Shown piece by piece: positions 9,230 to 22,251 of a stretch of 64,000 nucleotides of DNA. The DNA is from Ostrinia nubilalis. Lineage: Eukaryota; Arthropoda; Insecta; Lepidoptera; Crambidae. The stretch spans positions 13,779,001 through 13,843,000 of the forward strand of contig NC_087093.1 in assembly GCF_963855985.1 (NCBI RefSeq), in the 5' to 3' direction. Position 1 is the first letter of the stretch; each line of letters begins with the position of its first letter. The notes below the pieces were generated by a model that was not told the origin of the DNA, searched no databases, and was given only the letters and a program-made list of their open reading frames with translations. Position numbers and translations under genes: made by a program.

Positions 9230-9960
9230 AATTAAGCGTCTGAGTGAAAGCCACCTAATAGTCTTCTGATTCCGGATATGCTGACCCAAGCAGACCCATC
9301 CTTACAGTATTAAGTGTTTCATGGACCCCACATGTATTCCACATGCTCGAGAGCTTCTGTTGTTAGGCCCATTTTGTGGGACATGTGGTTCGTTTCATAA
9401 TGCCGAGTTTGCGTACCTGTAATTGCTTGGGCTTACCTTTGATAAGTTTTACATGACCCTGTATTACCCTTTAGGAATGATTTGGAGAGGCTTATATCGT
9501 TGGAGCTTTCCCATTCAGCCCTGTGCTTCTTGGATATGGCCATAAGGTACCTATGCTTTTAGATAAAGGTACTATCAGTTCTGACCCAATAGGTATCGTC
9601 TCTGACCCTTGTCTCGCTAGACTGTCGGCTCTCTCATTGCATTCGATCCTTGTATGTCCAGGTATCCCACATCAGGGACACTTTGTCATGCCTTCAGAGT
9701 TTGTTCATCTTTATTTGCATTATTATTATATTGCATCTAGAATAATTCTAGACTTAACCTTTACTGAGGCGATGGCTTTGTTTGAGTGCTGCCTGGCTGT
9801 GGCCCAGGATGTAAATATTGCGTTTTTACACCCCTGTTTTTAGTGCACACATAATATATTATAGCGTAGAATTCAGCTTGAAATACTGTAGCAAACCTCC
9901 TTAAACGTTCACTGTGTTCGTAGTGTTTACAGTAGACTCCTGGTCCCGGTCCCAAGGCCA
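9230..9960 (-). pseudogene. Decayed LINE RNase H domain in the loop of the inverted repeat
   Basis: In shifting minus-strand frames the loop encodes ATVFQAEFYAI (about 9905-9870), ILGHSQAALK (about 9815-9790) and IPGHTRIECNERADSLARQG (about 9665-9605). These match the conserved blocks of the C-terminal RNase H domain of LINE ORF2 proteins (catalytic Glu in QAE, GHTGIxGNExAD-type block). Frameshifts separate the blocks, so it is a relic. A further RLLGGF block near 9260-9240 fits the post-RNase H region. Confidence 0.7.
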
Positions 9961-10251
9961 GGCTATCTTGGCTTGGAGCTGTCAGTAAAACAGATTAGGC
10001 TGTTCTGTTGGGATTTTGGTCCTCTTTTCTAGTTGTCCCTTGTTCAATATCTATCCACTTATTAGCTCTATCCACTGTTTTTTTCAGTCCACTGGTATTG
10101 TTTTAGATCAAGTATCTCCTATTACTACATGCTTGACTATGAACGAGTGCTGTAAGTGCCCACCAACCTAGGCAGTTTTATATCAGTATATCAAGAGCAG
10201 TAATTATGTCCTTGTGATTTTAATCCAAGTTATTTAAAATTTAGTTGGTTC

Positions 10252-11368
10252 AAGGGGTTCGCGTATAGGGTCAGTTGCAAGCAACCGACTTAGGCTTCCC
10301 TTTACCTGACTGGTTGGGGATGGACCAGAATCGATAGCAACATGGAGCCTACATGGACCAATTACCCGTAGCTGCCGAAGCTTGCCTGGAAAAGGTGAGA
10401 TGTTAGTGCAAGAAGTAGTGCAGAAGCTGGTGCTGTCTGAAAAAACAACTACATATAATGGTCACAGCCGTAGCCTTTGTGCTAAAAATAATCTCCGGTA
10501 CTATGATAATATCAATCCTCACTTTCCTCACACTTTCCGTTAAATCGCTGGTACAATAGTATGTAGAAATAAAAATGTTAATTAAAATACTAATAATAAT
10601 CCTTAGACGTTTAGACAAATTCAAGTTCGTTATTTAGTGCTTTCTTCTTATGATATTTTCAATAATAAAATGTATTTAAACTATTTTCAACCTTATGACT
10701 TACGCATAGAGTTCAAAATTAATTGAAGAAAAAATACAAATCATGGTAGCATGATGTGCCAGAAACTCTAAATAAATTCTAAAATAATAGTCTTATATTG
10801 CTTATGAACCAAATAGTATGAATTCATGGATAAAATAAATATTTTTTTCCGACGCGCATTAAAATTCGCCCGCTGTGTCCTGAAGAAAAATTTTTTTTCA
10901 CCTACTTTTTTCGAAAAAAGTACCATACAATGGTATATATTTATAATCCTGATAAATGTAGCTTTCAGGAAATATTTTTTTTTTAGATTATCTCCAATGG
11001 TTTAAAAGTAAACGACGTTTATTTAAAAAAATACTTTTTGGTTTTTGTGAATTTTACTCAATATTTCTATTTTTTTTGTATGAAAAGGCAAAAAGTTTGT
11101 TCTAGAAATGAATTCGCTATCCTTTAATTATCCGAAAATGACACCACACTTGCCCTAATACCCATAGTTTTAAAGATATGGGCCTTAAAGTGAAGCGCGG
11201 CAGAAGGAAACTTGCCCCCCCTCCCCCTGCTACCACAGGGGGGGCTCCCGATGTCTACCGACGGAAATCTACTCAGGAGCACTCAAAGAACGACTGGTGC
11301 AAAAATGAGCCTTCTATACCAAAGTGGAGGGGTCTCCATACAAATCATTGCACTAAATTCCCTACTAT
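10252..11368 (-). repeat. Right arm of the 3.4-kb inverted repeat
   Basis: This is the reverse-complement partner of 7988-9075, 1117 bp against 1088 bp. The arms are highly similar over their whole length, so a transcript through the locus could form a very long double strand, and the locus could extrude a cruciform. No target duplication was identified at the outer ends, so whether it is a foldback transposon or an inverted duplication is open. Confidence 0.85.
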
Positions 11369-11403
11369 GATGGGTTTTTACTGAAGCGCGTTATTCTCTT
11401 GCA

Positions 11404-11838
11404 TATACAAGGTGGAATTTTTAATGCCACCTGGAGGGAAAGTACTCTTAATACTGTAGATAGAAAATTTTACTGAAAGAAAACATTCCTTTATTTTTGA
11501 AAAGAAAGAGAACTGCATTCAAAGATTATCGATTTTTTTTCGAAAATTCACTACCACTAAAATAATGTAAGTTTTCCTGGTTTTCTTTTGATTTATCAAG
11601 TTTGTTAGAGAGATTTCATCCTTATACTTAACCCTAACGATCTATGTAATAAAAATACAGGGTGTAATTTTTAACAGATTATTATATTTGGTTCGATTCC
11701 CGGGTGTGGCAAGCAAATTTTCTGGAAATCTTTGAATGCCGTTCTATTCCTTTTCAAAAGTAAAGGAATGTTTTCTTTGAAAAAAAAAAATAAGAGTACT
11801 TTCTCTCCAGGTGGTATTACAAAATTCCACGCTGTATA
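11404..11838. mobile_element. Inverted-repeat element (MITE), ~435 bp
   Basis: Left end TATACAAGGTGGAATTTTTA, right end complement TATACAGCGTGGAATTTTGT. Both ends continue into CACCTGGAG and GAAAGTACTCTTA, and the inverted match resumes around the ATTCCTTTAxTTTTGAAAAG blocks. TA at both edges may be the target duplication. The centre (about 11655-11710) holds unrelated sequence with a tRNA-like GGTTCGATTCCCGGG. Confidence 0.65.
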
Positions 11839-12413
11839 ACCTACCTACACATTTATGGGAGCGAGAGATTGATCAAAACGATGTTTTTTAAGATTTCTAT
11901 GCACACACTGTGAAATGCAATAAACTATTGAGTATTGAATTAGTTTTGTGTCTGAAAATATGCGATTTAAATGTCAAAAGTCTAACCTATTAACCGATGG
12001 ACTATTGTGGTTAATTAATTCGCAACAAAAGCATATTAGGTCACCACGAGGGCTTAAAGGGATTATTAGTAATTTGTATTTACAATAAAAATTGGCTGTG
12101 TGCCAAAAGCTCTTTTTGATGCTGGTTATATGACACGAATGAGCATTTCGGCGTTAACGACTTTAGGTTTTGGGGGTCAATAGACAAAACTATTTTGGGA
12201 ATCGAACCCAGATTCCATCCAGAATCCAGAGAGTTCAATAACTTGACCACTTCAAAATCAATTTGGTGTACTATCTTTACAGTCCTTACAAAGTAAAGTC
12301 GACGAAAGTTTGTGTTCTGTCAGTCACTCAGTCCTGCTGCCGCGACAGCAGACGTAGCAGCAAAACGAGTTGACGAATTGATAAACGATAATAATAAAGA
12401 AGTGCAACAATAC
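11839..12413. other. ABCG gene intron, unassigned
   Basis: Directly 3' of the H-loop exon (minus sense). I searched for the next ABCG exon, expected to encode the linker and HNPADY-type region, and did not find it here or down to position 1. Confidence 0.5.
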
Positions 12414-12573
12414 CTGATAGCAGCACAGTCCTCTTGCCAGCACGTAGATTCTGTCGAAAAGCGAGAAGAGGGAGGCGGAGGGCTGGTGGACGGTGCAGAT
12501 GATGGTCCTGCCTTGTCGCGACAGCAGACGCAGTAGCACGACTAACTGGCGGACCGAAACGATGTCTAGGCCT
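12414..12573 (-). CDS. ABCG half-transporter, exon encoding D-loop and H-loop
   Basis: The minus-strand acceptor is TTCATTATTCCAG and the donor is CAG before GTATTG. The 160-bp exon encodes the end of Walker B/D-loop (GLD), then a helix (VRQLVVLLRLLSRQG), the beta strand TIICT and the H-loop VHQPSASLFSLFDRIYVLA, ending LCCYQ. It starts by completing a Thr codon left two-thirds finished by the exon at 21949-22094 and ends in phase 0. The H-loop His contacts the ATP gamma-phosphate in this family. The product would be a membrane transporter subunit that dimerises. Substrate cannot be told from the NBD. The next exon, carrying the membrane half, is outside the window. Confidence 0.93.
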
Positions 12574-15500
12574 CTGGAATAATGAAAAGCTTCACATTAG
12601 AACGTGAGAAGCGCGACAGCAGCGCGGCAAGCGGCGTTTTTATAATGTGAATGCTTGCATCCGCTGTCACATAGTATGAAATTATCGGCAGCGTATTTGT
12701 CGCGTCGCGCGTTTGTCGCGTTGCTAAGTCACCTAAATGTGAAAGCGCTCGCAATGTCTAATTATTATCAGGTAATTTAGTCTCTACAACAGGAGAATGA
12801 TTTTCTCTGTTAGTCTGTTAAGTTATCACGATTGAAAAACTAAAGTATAGGACCGATTTTTGGTAAGTTAAATAGAGATGGACAAAGGCTAGATTTTGAA
12901 GCAAAAGTTCCTTTAGGACATGAGTTGACATGCTAAGAAAGGCATCCATTAGGGATGCTATGATAAAAGAAAATTGTTAGTATAGCAATACTGGGTACTA
13001 TAGAAAAAGTTACATTTGGTATAACCTGGATGTCTTTAAATCACAAGAAAATGTGTATTTAGTAGGCCTGTACCAGTGTACCTATTTCCATCGTTACTTT
13101 CCATCAAGTATCTAAGTTTGAGGTCAAACGCGGATTTAGTCTCGTAAAAAAAGAATACAATGACCAAAGAAATTACCTTGGGAAGAAACATATTTTGACC
13201 ATCACAAGTTTTTAACCTTACAGATCCAAGACTAATTTTAAATCTTGTAGTATTGAATAAGAGAACATTTTTATGACAGAAACATTTTCCTGGGGATTAG
13301 TACCTATAAAATCTTAATTTGGTGAAATCAATGTAACCATTATTTTTGAAACTTAACGCTAGTTACCTATACTTAAAGATCGTAAAACATTGTTCCCAAA
13401 CAGAACATCCTATGTGTTTAAAGTAACTTATGTAAAACATACAAGTATACCTAGCGTAGCTATACATTTTCCATCAAATGACGCACGAATTTGTGAAACT
13501 ACGACCCGAGATTAATATTGGTTATCCCATTTTAATGGGCCCTCGGGCGAGTCCACGTAACTTCAGAGTGATGCCAAAATCAATGGAGATTATTTCGGCC
13601 GATTGAATCTAAACTTGTCGTCCGGAGATGTTAGCCAAGCCGTCTTATCTGCCAAAATACAGAGGCCGCTTTTGCGGACCTTTTCTGAGTATTTATGCTG
13701 ATAACTTGTGTTTATGGTTGAACAAGCTCAGCTCAGACATATTTATTTGGGGATTCGGAAACATGGTAACGTTTTACTTTGCTCAGTGTATGGGAAAAGT
13801 ATTTTGGACATAAGAGCTTTGATACTTGAAATCTTTATCCGCGTGAATTACAAACTGAAACAAAAGAGTGCAAATTACTTAAAATTCTCTCAAGAGGTCG
13901 GCTTTATTAAATTATATGATATGGCTATTTACAAACGACTAGAAGCTATGGCTTCTAATCTAAGAAAAAAAAACTTTAAAATATCTCATTGCTGGCATGA
14001 AACGGCTTAAAAGAAACGAAACAAAAAGTTTCATTAAGTGAAACAAATGCAGTTCAGTTGCGTTTTTACTTCTTTTATTCATCAAGTTTACCACACATAC
14101 TAGCATGTTTGAAGTACACTGCGTCGAGGACGATAATAAAAGAAAACGGAGTGTGATCGAATCAAATGCTCTCCGTAATCATTACGCTAGTGGCAGGAGC
14201 GAGTGTAAATCGTTTTGTACTCGTAGCTACGACTCGTAGCCGTGTCCATTAAAGGTGTTGTGAAGTCTACGTAGTTAGATAAAATCCCTCTTTTTTATTA
14301 TTACTACAGATTGCTAAAGATTACTTTGTATAAATCATTATCTACGTGATACAAAATCCACCTGAAAGCCTCTACTTAGGTGAGCTGTTTGTATTTTCAA
14401 CAATCATAATCTTACATGAGTTAGACTGTAAGCTTCAGGACTTCTCAAGCCGTCGCGTCTGGTCAACGTGAGGAGCTTAGGTTAATCATCTATTTGCCTT
14501 TGGTTTAATGATGGCATTTGATCATAATTTATTATGATGGTCCTCGCAGTGGAGACTAAATTTTAATAACTTGATGTGATTATGATATGAGCGGCTAACG
14601 TCCAAAAGTGATACCATTTTCTAAATGATGATGCCTAATAGCAAGTGGATATATGCTCTGGTATTTCATGTCGAACTGACTAGCAAACAACTTCAAACAA
14701 ATTCAGTCGATTGGCCTGTAAGTCACTTCGTAAAAGCGCGACAGAAAAAACACGGAATTTAGAACGTTCGTCCAATTTGTTATTGTGAACGTAACACGAG
14801 GTGTAAAAGTTAGCGCTGTGTATAATGGACTGCCGACTAATAGTCGATTAAGCCGACTATTGAATTCGATCCCGAAAACTGCTCGTTTCGTTTTATTGTG
14901 CCGTTTTGAAGCCCTAGGTTAAACTGTCAAGTAAAACTACCTTTGTATAACTTTTTGTAATGCTCTGGAGGATTTGTTTTGTGAATGTACAGAGTACTTA
15001 TATGTAAGTTACTTTTATATAAGATAACAATAAGTTTAGCTTGATATGCCGTCTTCTTTACCTTGGCTTATGAATGAAAATTTGATAGCTACTTGTATTG
15101 AATTTCAAATGATGTATTCTGTAATTTCAGCCTTAATTTACAGTTTTTTTAATTTAATTAGGGACCTGGTAGTTGAGTAAAAATATTTTTTCTTAATATC
15201 CTTTTACGTAATGAATACAGATGTTCGTTGACAAAAACTATAATAGGAGAAGCTTTAGTAGAAAATTGTTCGTAATAAATTACATAACATAGGCAGGGCA
15301 ATTTGAATGTTGTGTCCTAAATAGATTACAATAGTTAATAGTGACCCTGCCACACACAAATCGCACATCAGTTATGTTGACACTAAACTTTGAACTTCTA
15401 ATTACTCCTGATTAATTTCGTTGCGGGCACTAAAACGGTTTAATTTTCTCCCGGGGTACGCCAGCTTAATGTAGGTTAAATTTATTGGCGGTCAACTACT

Positions 15501-18500
15501 TAGATGAAGAGTATTTAGATTATATTTTTTGTTGAAGACTAATGTGGAACATAATATCAGTTTTTACTGTATCGTAAAAGTAACAATTTATAAAGGAAAC
15601 AGCCAAGAGCAATAAAAAAAATCAAGCACCTATAAAAATGTATTATGACTAAATTGCTAATTTGTCAGAAAATTAACTTTCTATCTTGGGCCTGGGGTTT
15701 TGCAGGCACTATAGATATCTTACATGTTCAACATAATCTATCAAACTTGCCCTTCCAATATTTGAATCAGTTAGTAGTAGTAGTTTATTCACTGTATAAG
15801 AAGCCTTTTACCATACTTTAATTAAATGCAACGTAGGTACTATAGGAAAGTATGTAGTTCTGCTACGTAAACGTAACAGAAAAAAATAAGTTTACAGAGC
15901 TTTTGGAGATTTTTTTAATTATAAAAATATTTAGTTCTTTTGTCAACAGTTTGCCAATAGCGAGTCAGTGGGCACTGCGTCCAAAATAAACCTGGACAAT
16001 AAAACTACGCGAACAGTCCGCGCGTGATCAAATTCAATGCCCAATACAGTTTAGGATTTCGCTGAACATTTTTCCATTGTTTTGGATCTAATAGTGAACT
16101 GAGTTTATAGTATTGTGTTTCAGCTTTAGTAAAATGTGTTTCACACAATGGGCGTAAGTTCGACGAAGTTACTTTGTGCAAAATATTTTGCGAGTTAGTC
16201 TTGAAGTGATTTTTAAACCGTTTTATTTACTAGTAGTTACATAAGTCTGTAGTAATTTGTAGTAATTCAATTAAACAAAATAGTGTTTAACAATGGTAGA
16301 AAAGGTGACTGAGTTTGTTACGCCAATATTCAGCATTGGCCGATTGGGCACTATACACGTGTAAGATACGTGTCACCGCGAATTTATGTACATGCAACGA
16401 CATCTATTGCTTGTGCAACGAACTACTAGCACTTTTCAAACTGATTGAAGAAAAATCCGTATGTTTTATGTCACCTCTGTCTTATTTGCTTTTTTTTTAT
16501 TTTACCTCTTTTATCTTTTGTGATGTCCATGGCAATAAATGTATCTTTCTTTCTTTCAATAGAGGTTGTTCATCAGCAGACTAACTGCAATCCATATCAC
16601 CGAGTGTTTCATTTCCCTGCAACTAATCTCACGCAGCACAATACAACACAAGTCGCAACATACGGCGTGCGGTCGGTTGCCGGGCAAGACTGATTGAACG
16701 TGGTCGCTGACAGTACACTACAAACATCCCTCTTTGGGGAAATTTGTAGAGTTGTGGGCCATCTATAAAGTACCCGAGTTTCTAATATGGCGGATGTAGA
16801 TTCTACAGCTACACGTATTCATTACAAATAATCTGCAACATGGGACATTTTCCTGGAACAAACACGTATATTTTTCCTAATCATTGGGGCTATAATAACC
16901 TAAGCCTTTTTTTTACGGGGAAAAAATGCGTTGAACCGCATACCTACCCTGCGGGGACAGGGTAGGTCATGTGGGGCTCATCAAGTCAAAAGGACGAGGC
17001 ATACCCACTAAAAGACCCCGGTGCTCCGTCACTCGCCATAAGTGGGAGGAAACTGTGGGTTTCCGGACAAAGTCTTCTCTACCACAGCCTCTCCCGGCGA
17101 TTCAAGCCCCCCAATAATAACCTAAGCCTACAACTACTTGCTTTTACAAGACTCATACCTTTTTACTCAAGGAGAGATCCGATACGAGTGACAGTAACAC
17201 CTACGCCCGAAAACACGAACAGTTGGGAGAAGGAGAAGAAACCCTGCAGTTCTAATAAAGGTATTATACGACTTTATGCGCATAATGTTAGTTCAAGACC
17301 GTCAGTTAGCAATCATTGCTGCAGCTATACCGCATCGTGATGAATAGGTATATATGTATATGTAAAACCGCGAATATTAAAGCAAATAGCCCTAATATCT
17401 GAATGCCCATTCCTAATTCTAGCCGTGCGGTGTCGTAACGAGTGCTGAATGATTCAAACTGCGGTGGCGCCGCGAAGAACAATGCGCTGCGGTTGCGGCG
17501 GGCGCCATTTTGAAATGTCGCAAATTAAATTACAGCGAATATTGCGAAACAAATTGGAGACAATTGTAATTATGGACGTGTATCATCTTTTCCCGCAACC
17601 TTGTATGTGTACTTGAGTTTAATATTAAATGTGTAAATGTTAGTAGTTCCGTACGAGATCAAGAGATGGCGTTGGTCGTGCATTAAATCACGCAGATGAT
17701 ATATTTGCATCGTAATGCGTTTACCAGATTTGCTGCGTCTCTTGCTTTTGAGAAACATTTCATTCTAGTTAGCAGTGGATTATATTAATATTAGTTTCCA
17801 TTAATGCTATTAGAAGCCAAAGCGTTCAATCTAGTTTTCAGGGTTTGGTCAAGCCAAACGTCAGTAATCAATCGTATAACTGTCAGAGCTCCTGTTAATA
17901 GTTTCATTCGTCCCAAGAGGCATGTGTACAAAGACGAGAGCACCGCATGTATGAACATGCATTGTAATTAACGGGACCGTTCCACGGTTTCATGGAATTT
18001 CATCACGGAGTAAGAGAGACGAAAATGTTTGCATTGGTTTTTCGTTAATGTCGATTTCAAAACTGTCAGAGAAGCAATTTTTTGTTTATAAAATCATTTT
18101 TCAACTTCATTATTTTTCCCTGTGAAGAAAACACACACAGTTTTCTTCACAACAAAAAGACACAAACCCTTATGCTTGTAGAACAGCTGATTAACCCCAT
18201 GTTCTCTAGAGGCTAATTCCCAAGTCCCTGCTAGTGTTTTCTAAAGAATTACATTCCGATCCGGGTCTAAGGTCGAACATGTTTCAATTTCCAGACACGG
18301 TCTGGCTTTACGACCTATAAAACGTTACAGGCCTGGTGATTAAGCCAATTACCCTTGCACGAATGTAATTTTGTTTACCTTTCCGATTGGAGATTCCGTT
18401 CCGAGTTGAAAGGTTTGCCTGTTCTTGGAGTTCGGTTGCCATCGCAACGTAGACATGTAAATGTTAGAACAATCTCTATTTTTGTTGGATTCTTGTTTTT

Positions 18501-19493
18501 TCCTGTCGAAAACTTATAGTTAATTGAAGGAGTACAAAAAGTGAAGCCAGAAAAGACTCAGTGATCTACCTTTTCATCGTTGATAGTTTTTAAAATTGTA
18601 GTTGACGACTTGTAGTTACCTACTTTTCATGACTTTTGACAACATGTCAAAATATGGCGGGTTTAGTGTGTAGACTCCAATAAAATACTGACATCGTAGT
18701 CGTAGCATCCTACGACACAATGCTACGTGATGCTACGATACTTTTTCAGTACCCCTATTACGAAAAACTTTCGAGTTCGTATCGTTTGCGTATTCGAATC
18801 GTCAAATGGTACGTTCCGAAACGTGTTGTGTTATTTTAAGAAATAAGTCAAAACTGAATAAATTATTTTTGTGATTTTGCATGCATGGTGATACTGAATA
18901 TAATATTTTTCTCTTCTATTCTATCTTTTTTGAATCGTGTGGACACTGCTTTCCTCAAGTCAAGTTGATAAAGAAATTACAATTCGACCTCGAGATTTCA
19001 GAGATCGCGTATGTTTTAGCTTCGCCACCTTAATTAATTGCATTTCGTCGAGCACTGCGTTCCAAGTTAAACGCTTTGACATGGTTAATTTGTTAATAAC
19101 TTGACAGAGCTTCGTTTGGATTAGATTACTCTGAAGTGAACGTGATTCGGATTAAGAAAGACGCGGATTGGAGTTGTTGAGGTATTTTGGGATTAAAATT
19201 TGTGGAACAATTGAGCCTTTTTAATAACTTTGACACGTGCAGATAATGCTAGGAATAATTATTAAATTATGCTTTTCACAGAATATGGTTACAGTCAAGA
19301 AGATTATGCATATACACTGAAGAAAAGTGTAAGTAGCAAACAGGTTCGTTTCAGCAAATGCAGTATAGGCTCAGTCTATACGTCGTCATTGGCCAAGAAG
19401 ATAGCGGACAGTCGCTGGATGAAAATCTTTCAAAACTTAAAAAAAAATTGTTTGAAATTTCAATAACTATGAAAAAAAGATCTTATGCTTTTT
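12574..19493. other. First part of the 9.4-kb ABCG intron, mostly unassigned
   Basis: No exon is missing here, because the phases of the flanking exons join directly. Items seen: a partial minus-strand copy (about 15405-15470) of the interspersed repeat at 37214-37370; a GC-rich segment at about 16905-17110 (around GGGGACAGGGTAGGTCATG) that looks like an old interspersed repeat; and a GC-rich patch at 17440-17510 (GCGGTGGCGCCGCG). Short frames at 13628-14010, 16315-16693 and 16969-17340 are not convincing genes. Confidence 0.5.
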
Positions 19494-19611
19494 CCCCCTT
19501 ACTAATAAAAAGTTACACCTAGGATGAACTCTGGATTAAAATCACATTTCCATACTAAATGACAACTTAAGCCAGAGTTAAACTAGGGTGTAACTTTTAT
19601 TAATAAGGGGG
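19494..19611. mobile_element. Short inverted-repeat element (MITE)
   Basis: Left arm CCCCCTTACTAATAAAAAGT followed by TACACC; right arm complement CCCCCTTATTAATAAAAGTT followed by ACACC. The match continues imperfectly to CCAGAGTT/AACTCTGG. The element is 118 bp with no coding capacity and lies in the ABCG intron. Confidence 0.7.
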
Positions 19612-21164
19612 TACCTGTTCTCTAGCGATGGGGTGCTAAAGGCTGAAAAACGCCATATTTTGGACGTGTATAATCTGAAAGTGGACCTATCCTTCTTGAA
19701 ACTATGTGGAGGTCTTTGTTAATCTGTAACCGAGATAATAAATAAATCATGAATTAATGTTCCACAAATACTTTGCCCTCTCACTCCAAATGGTACACCC
19801 GAAAATACAACATCATTCATAACTGACATAAACTCAGCTATTCTCATATCTACAGTGAGTTAGCACTTTTACTCGTGCTCTCTATTTGGGATCATCGTTA
19901 CTTGCTATTAGAGAACGTGAATCCATATCGGGAACACCCATGGGAGAGGTGTGATGTTTATAGTGTTTGATAGTTGTGCGACAGTTTTATTACTGTAGCA
20001 CATTGTTTGTTATGAACATTTTGAGCTGAAGAGACAGAATACATGTTCAGAGATGAAAAGTGATCAAATAACTAATGGCAGAATTGCGATCTCAAATAAT
20101 ATAGAAAACATTGAATTGTCACCCTGTATTACTCTGTTTTTAGCAAAATAAACGTTTTGAATTTGAATTCTAAGAAAAAAATCAGAACCTCGCCCTCGGC
20201 TAAAGTGGGTAAGTAGCTTTGAAAAACAAATAGGTATCACAAAAAGATGTAAAAGACAAAACACTGTTGCTACAAAAAAGAAAGTAAGTTATACCTAAAT
20301 GCAAATGAAAAGAAAATTAAAGCAGTTTATCGTCATTCACGCCACATTTTTTCAGTGAAGTACATCACTGAGATGAATAAAGCTAATAATTACTTTGCAA
20401 TATTCAGAATGAATATTAAAAGTACTGGGATTTCCCTGAAAAATAATCTTTCCCATAGGAGCTTGGAGTTTCACATAACTTTAACCAAATGAAAAAGTAG
20501 TATAGAATCGAGATTCAAGCCTGATTAATTAAAATAGTACCTACTAGATACTAAATTCCAATTTAATTTCAAAATAATAAATTAGGTATTTGGTTTGATT
20601 TTAAAAATCTGACGCATTCTATTGCATAACAATCTAGATTCTCATTGTAAGTTGTATTTATTTATTAATTCACGATTGACATAGCAAAATAAACTTCTTT
20701 AAAATTAATCGGATATTTTCTGGACATCCAAAAGTTTCCAGGACACACTGAAGTTATGTCTAATATCATTATTCTCAAGGCCCTCGGGAATCCAGCAATT
20801 ATATTAACGCAAACTCAGAAGGGATGAAATTAATTACAGCGATTATTCTTCTTAAATCCCGGATTTTCTTTCTTTTAGTTATAAGCTGGGACTTTTTGCG
20901 GCGGCTTGTAATTGTTTCTTGCTGGCCTTGGATGGGCAAGACAATATCGAAGAAGATGGAGTAGGTATTTTTTCAACCACTAGTGTAATTGCGGATAATT
21001 GCGATTGTTTCATTTGATTTTATTGGCTCTTATTTATTGATCTATATCTTTTAAGCTTTTGTAATTTTTGCTAGACTCTCCAGTAATGTGTTTCAAAATT
21101 ACATTAGCAAAATATGGCAGTTGGAAAAAAACAGTAATCGAGTAGCGAACTTATACCCTTATTG
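19612..21164. other. ABCG intron, nothing recognised
   Basis: AT-rich, with no repeat ends and no coding blocks. Confidence 0.4.
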
Positions 21165-21302
21165 AAAAACGACGCTTGCTGAAGTGAAGCAGCAAATCGA
21201 ACGCACAGCGTTGAATTGAGCTCTGTGATTGGTTCGTGTGTCATCCTGTGCGAGCACGCGCACTGTGAGACCTCATAGTAATGTCTGAATACGGTCGTTA
21301 GA
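21165..21302 (+). repeat. Interspersed SINE-like repeat, copy 1
   Basis: It shares AATCGAACGCAxAGCGTTGAAT, TTGGTTCGTGTGTCA and CGCGCACTGTGAGACCTCAT, in the same order and orientation, with 56415-56540. The family is not named. Confidence 0.6.
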
Positions 21303-21362
21303 CTCGATGGACCGATAATCTGGTGAAGGTCGCGAAAAGCGTCTGGATGAGGGCAGTGCATT

Positions 21363-21482
21363 AGGGCTACTCTAAAACGCTATATCTGGGTCTATCTGTC
21401 ACTATTGCTCATGCTAGCATCTCGCTTTGCGTGAGAGGGATGGCGACATTCGGAATTTCAGATAATGTTTTTCCGAGTACCT
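21363..21482 (+). repeat. Interspersed repeat, plus copy
   Basis: AGGGCTACTCT, CTCGCTTTGCGTGAGAGGGATGG-like and GATAATGTTTTTCCGAGTA blocks match the reverse complement of 46592-46718. It is a dispersed non-coding repeat of unknown class. Confidence 0.6.
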
Positions 21483-21596
21483 AACCCCCGAGTTAAAAAC
21501 GTAGCACACTAATCAACGCGGAAAGGGTTCGTAACCATATCAACTTGAGGCGGTCAGTATTCTTTGTATGAAACTCCATAGTGCAACGCACACTTA

Positions 21597-21791
21597 GGCC
21601 CAGAACAGACGGTGAAACGAAACTGCAACTGCTAGTTACTTTTGAGTTGCATCTAAGTTTCTGCCATAGCGTCCGTTGAGAGACCACACATGACGCGACC
21701 AGTTTGAAACTTTCAGTTTCAGTTTCATTCATCAGAATCATCAGAAAGTTGCAGTTTCGTTGCAGTTGCGTTTCACCGTCTGTTCTGGGCC
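21597..21791. mobile_element. PIF/Harbinger-like MITE, 195 bp
   Basis: Near-perfect terminal inverted repeats start GGCCCAGAACAGACGGTGAAACG and are flanked on both sides by TTA (21594-21596 and 21792-21794), the target duplication typical of PIF/Harbinger. No coding capacity. It sits 155 bp downstream (minus sense) of the ABCG signature exon. Confidence 0.85.
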
Positions 21792-21948
21792 TTATCCGCA
21801 CCGTACGTAAAATGACAGCGCGCGAAAGGCGATGATGTTGATCCGTCTCCGAGTTTATAAATCTGCTTGAGCTTTATCGAGACAAATACATATACCTCCT
21901 CAGTCTGTAACTTAAACTTCTAAGGAATATAATTCTTTTTGTACTCAC

Positions 21949-22094
21949 GTTGTAGGCTCGTCCAGGAATATAATGGGTGGGTTGTTAACGAGCTCTAGGG
22001 CGACGGAGAGCCGCTTGTACTGGCCGCCGGAGAGACGTTCCGACCTGGTGTCCCTGTGCTCCCATAGTCCGAGAGTCTGCAGAATCTCTTCGAT
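21949..22094 (-). CDS. ABCG half-transporter, exon encoding the LSGGQ signature and Walker B
   Basis: The 146-bp exon lies between acceptor TTTTGTCATAG and donor GTGAGT. It begins in phase 0 ([16 protein letters not shown]), carries the ABC signature [20 protein letters not shown], and then Walker [10 protein letters not shown], ending two bases into a Thr codon. LSGGQ binds ATP in the partner NBD and the Glu after the Walker B Asp is the usual catalytic base, so both key residues are intact. It joins the exon at 31844-32033 (phase 0) and that at 12414-12573 (phase 2) without a frame change. Neighbouring DNA is intronic. Confidence 0.95.
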
Positions 22095-22251
22095 CTATGA
22101 CAAAATGGATAAGTGAGAAAGAGACAAAAACATGAGCGCAGGAGATAGGAACCTAAGTGATATCAATTCAACGAAGTTATTTAATTTTTTAGCGTTAGAG
22201 TCGCATCTCAGACTATATTTTAAAATTTTAAATAACTTGAAAAAATCGAAC

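Noticed and set aside
9523..9843. 106-codon plus-strand frame
   Set aside because: Opposite strand of the LINE RNase H relic; no protein resemblance of its own.
1..12413. Downstream ABCG exons (transmembrane half)
   Set aside because: Searched the minus strand for HNPADY-type and membrane-helix coding blocks with splice sites; none found.
12312..12536. Plus-strand open frame
   Set aside because: It is the antisense shadow of the ABCG H-loop exon.
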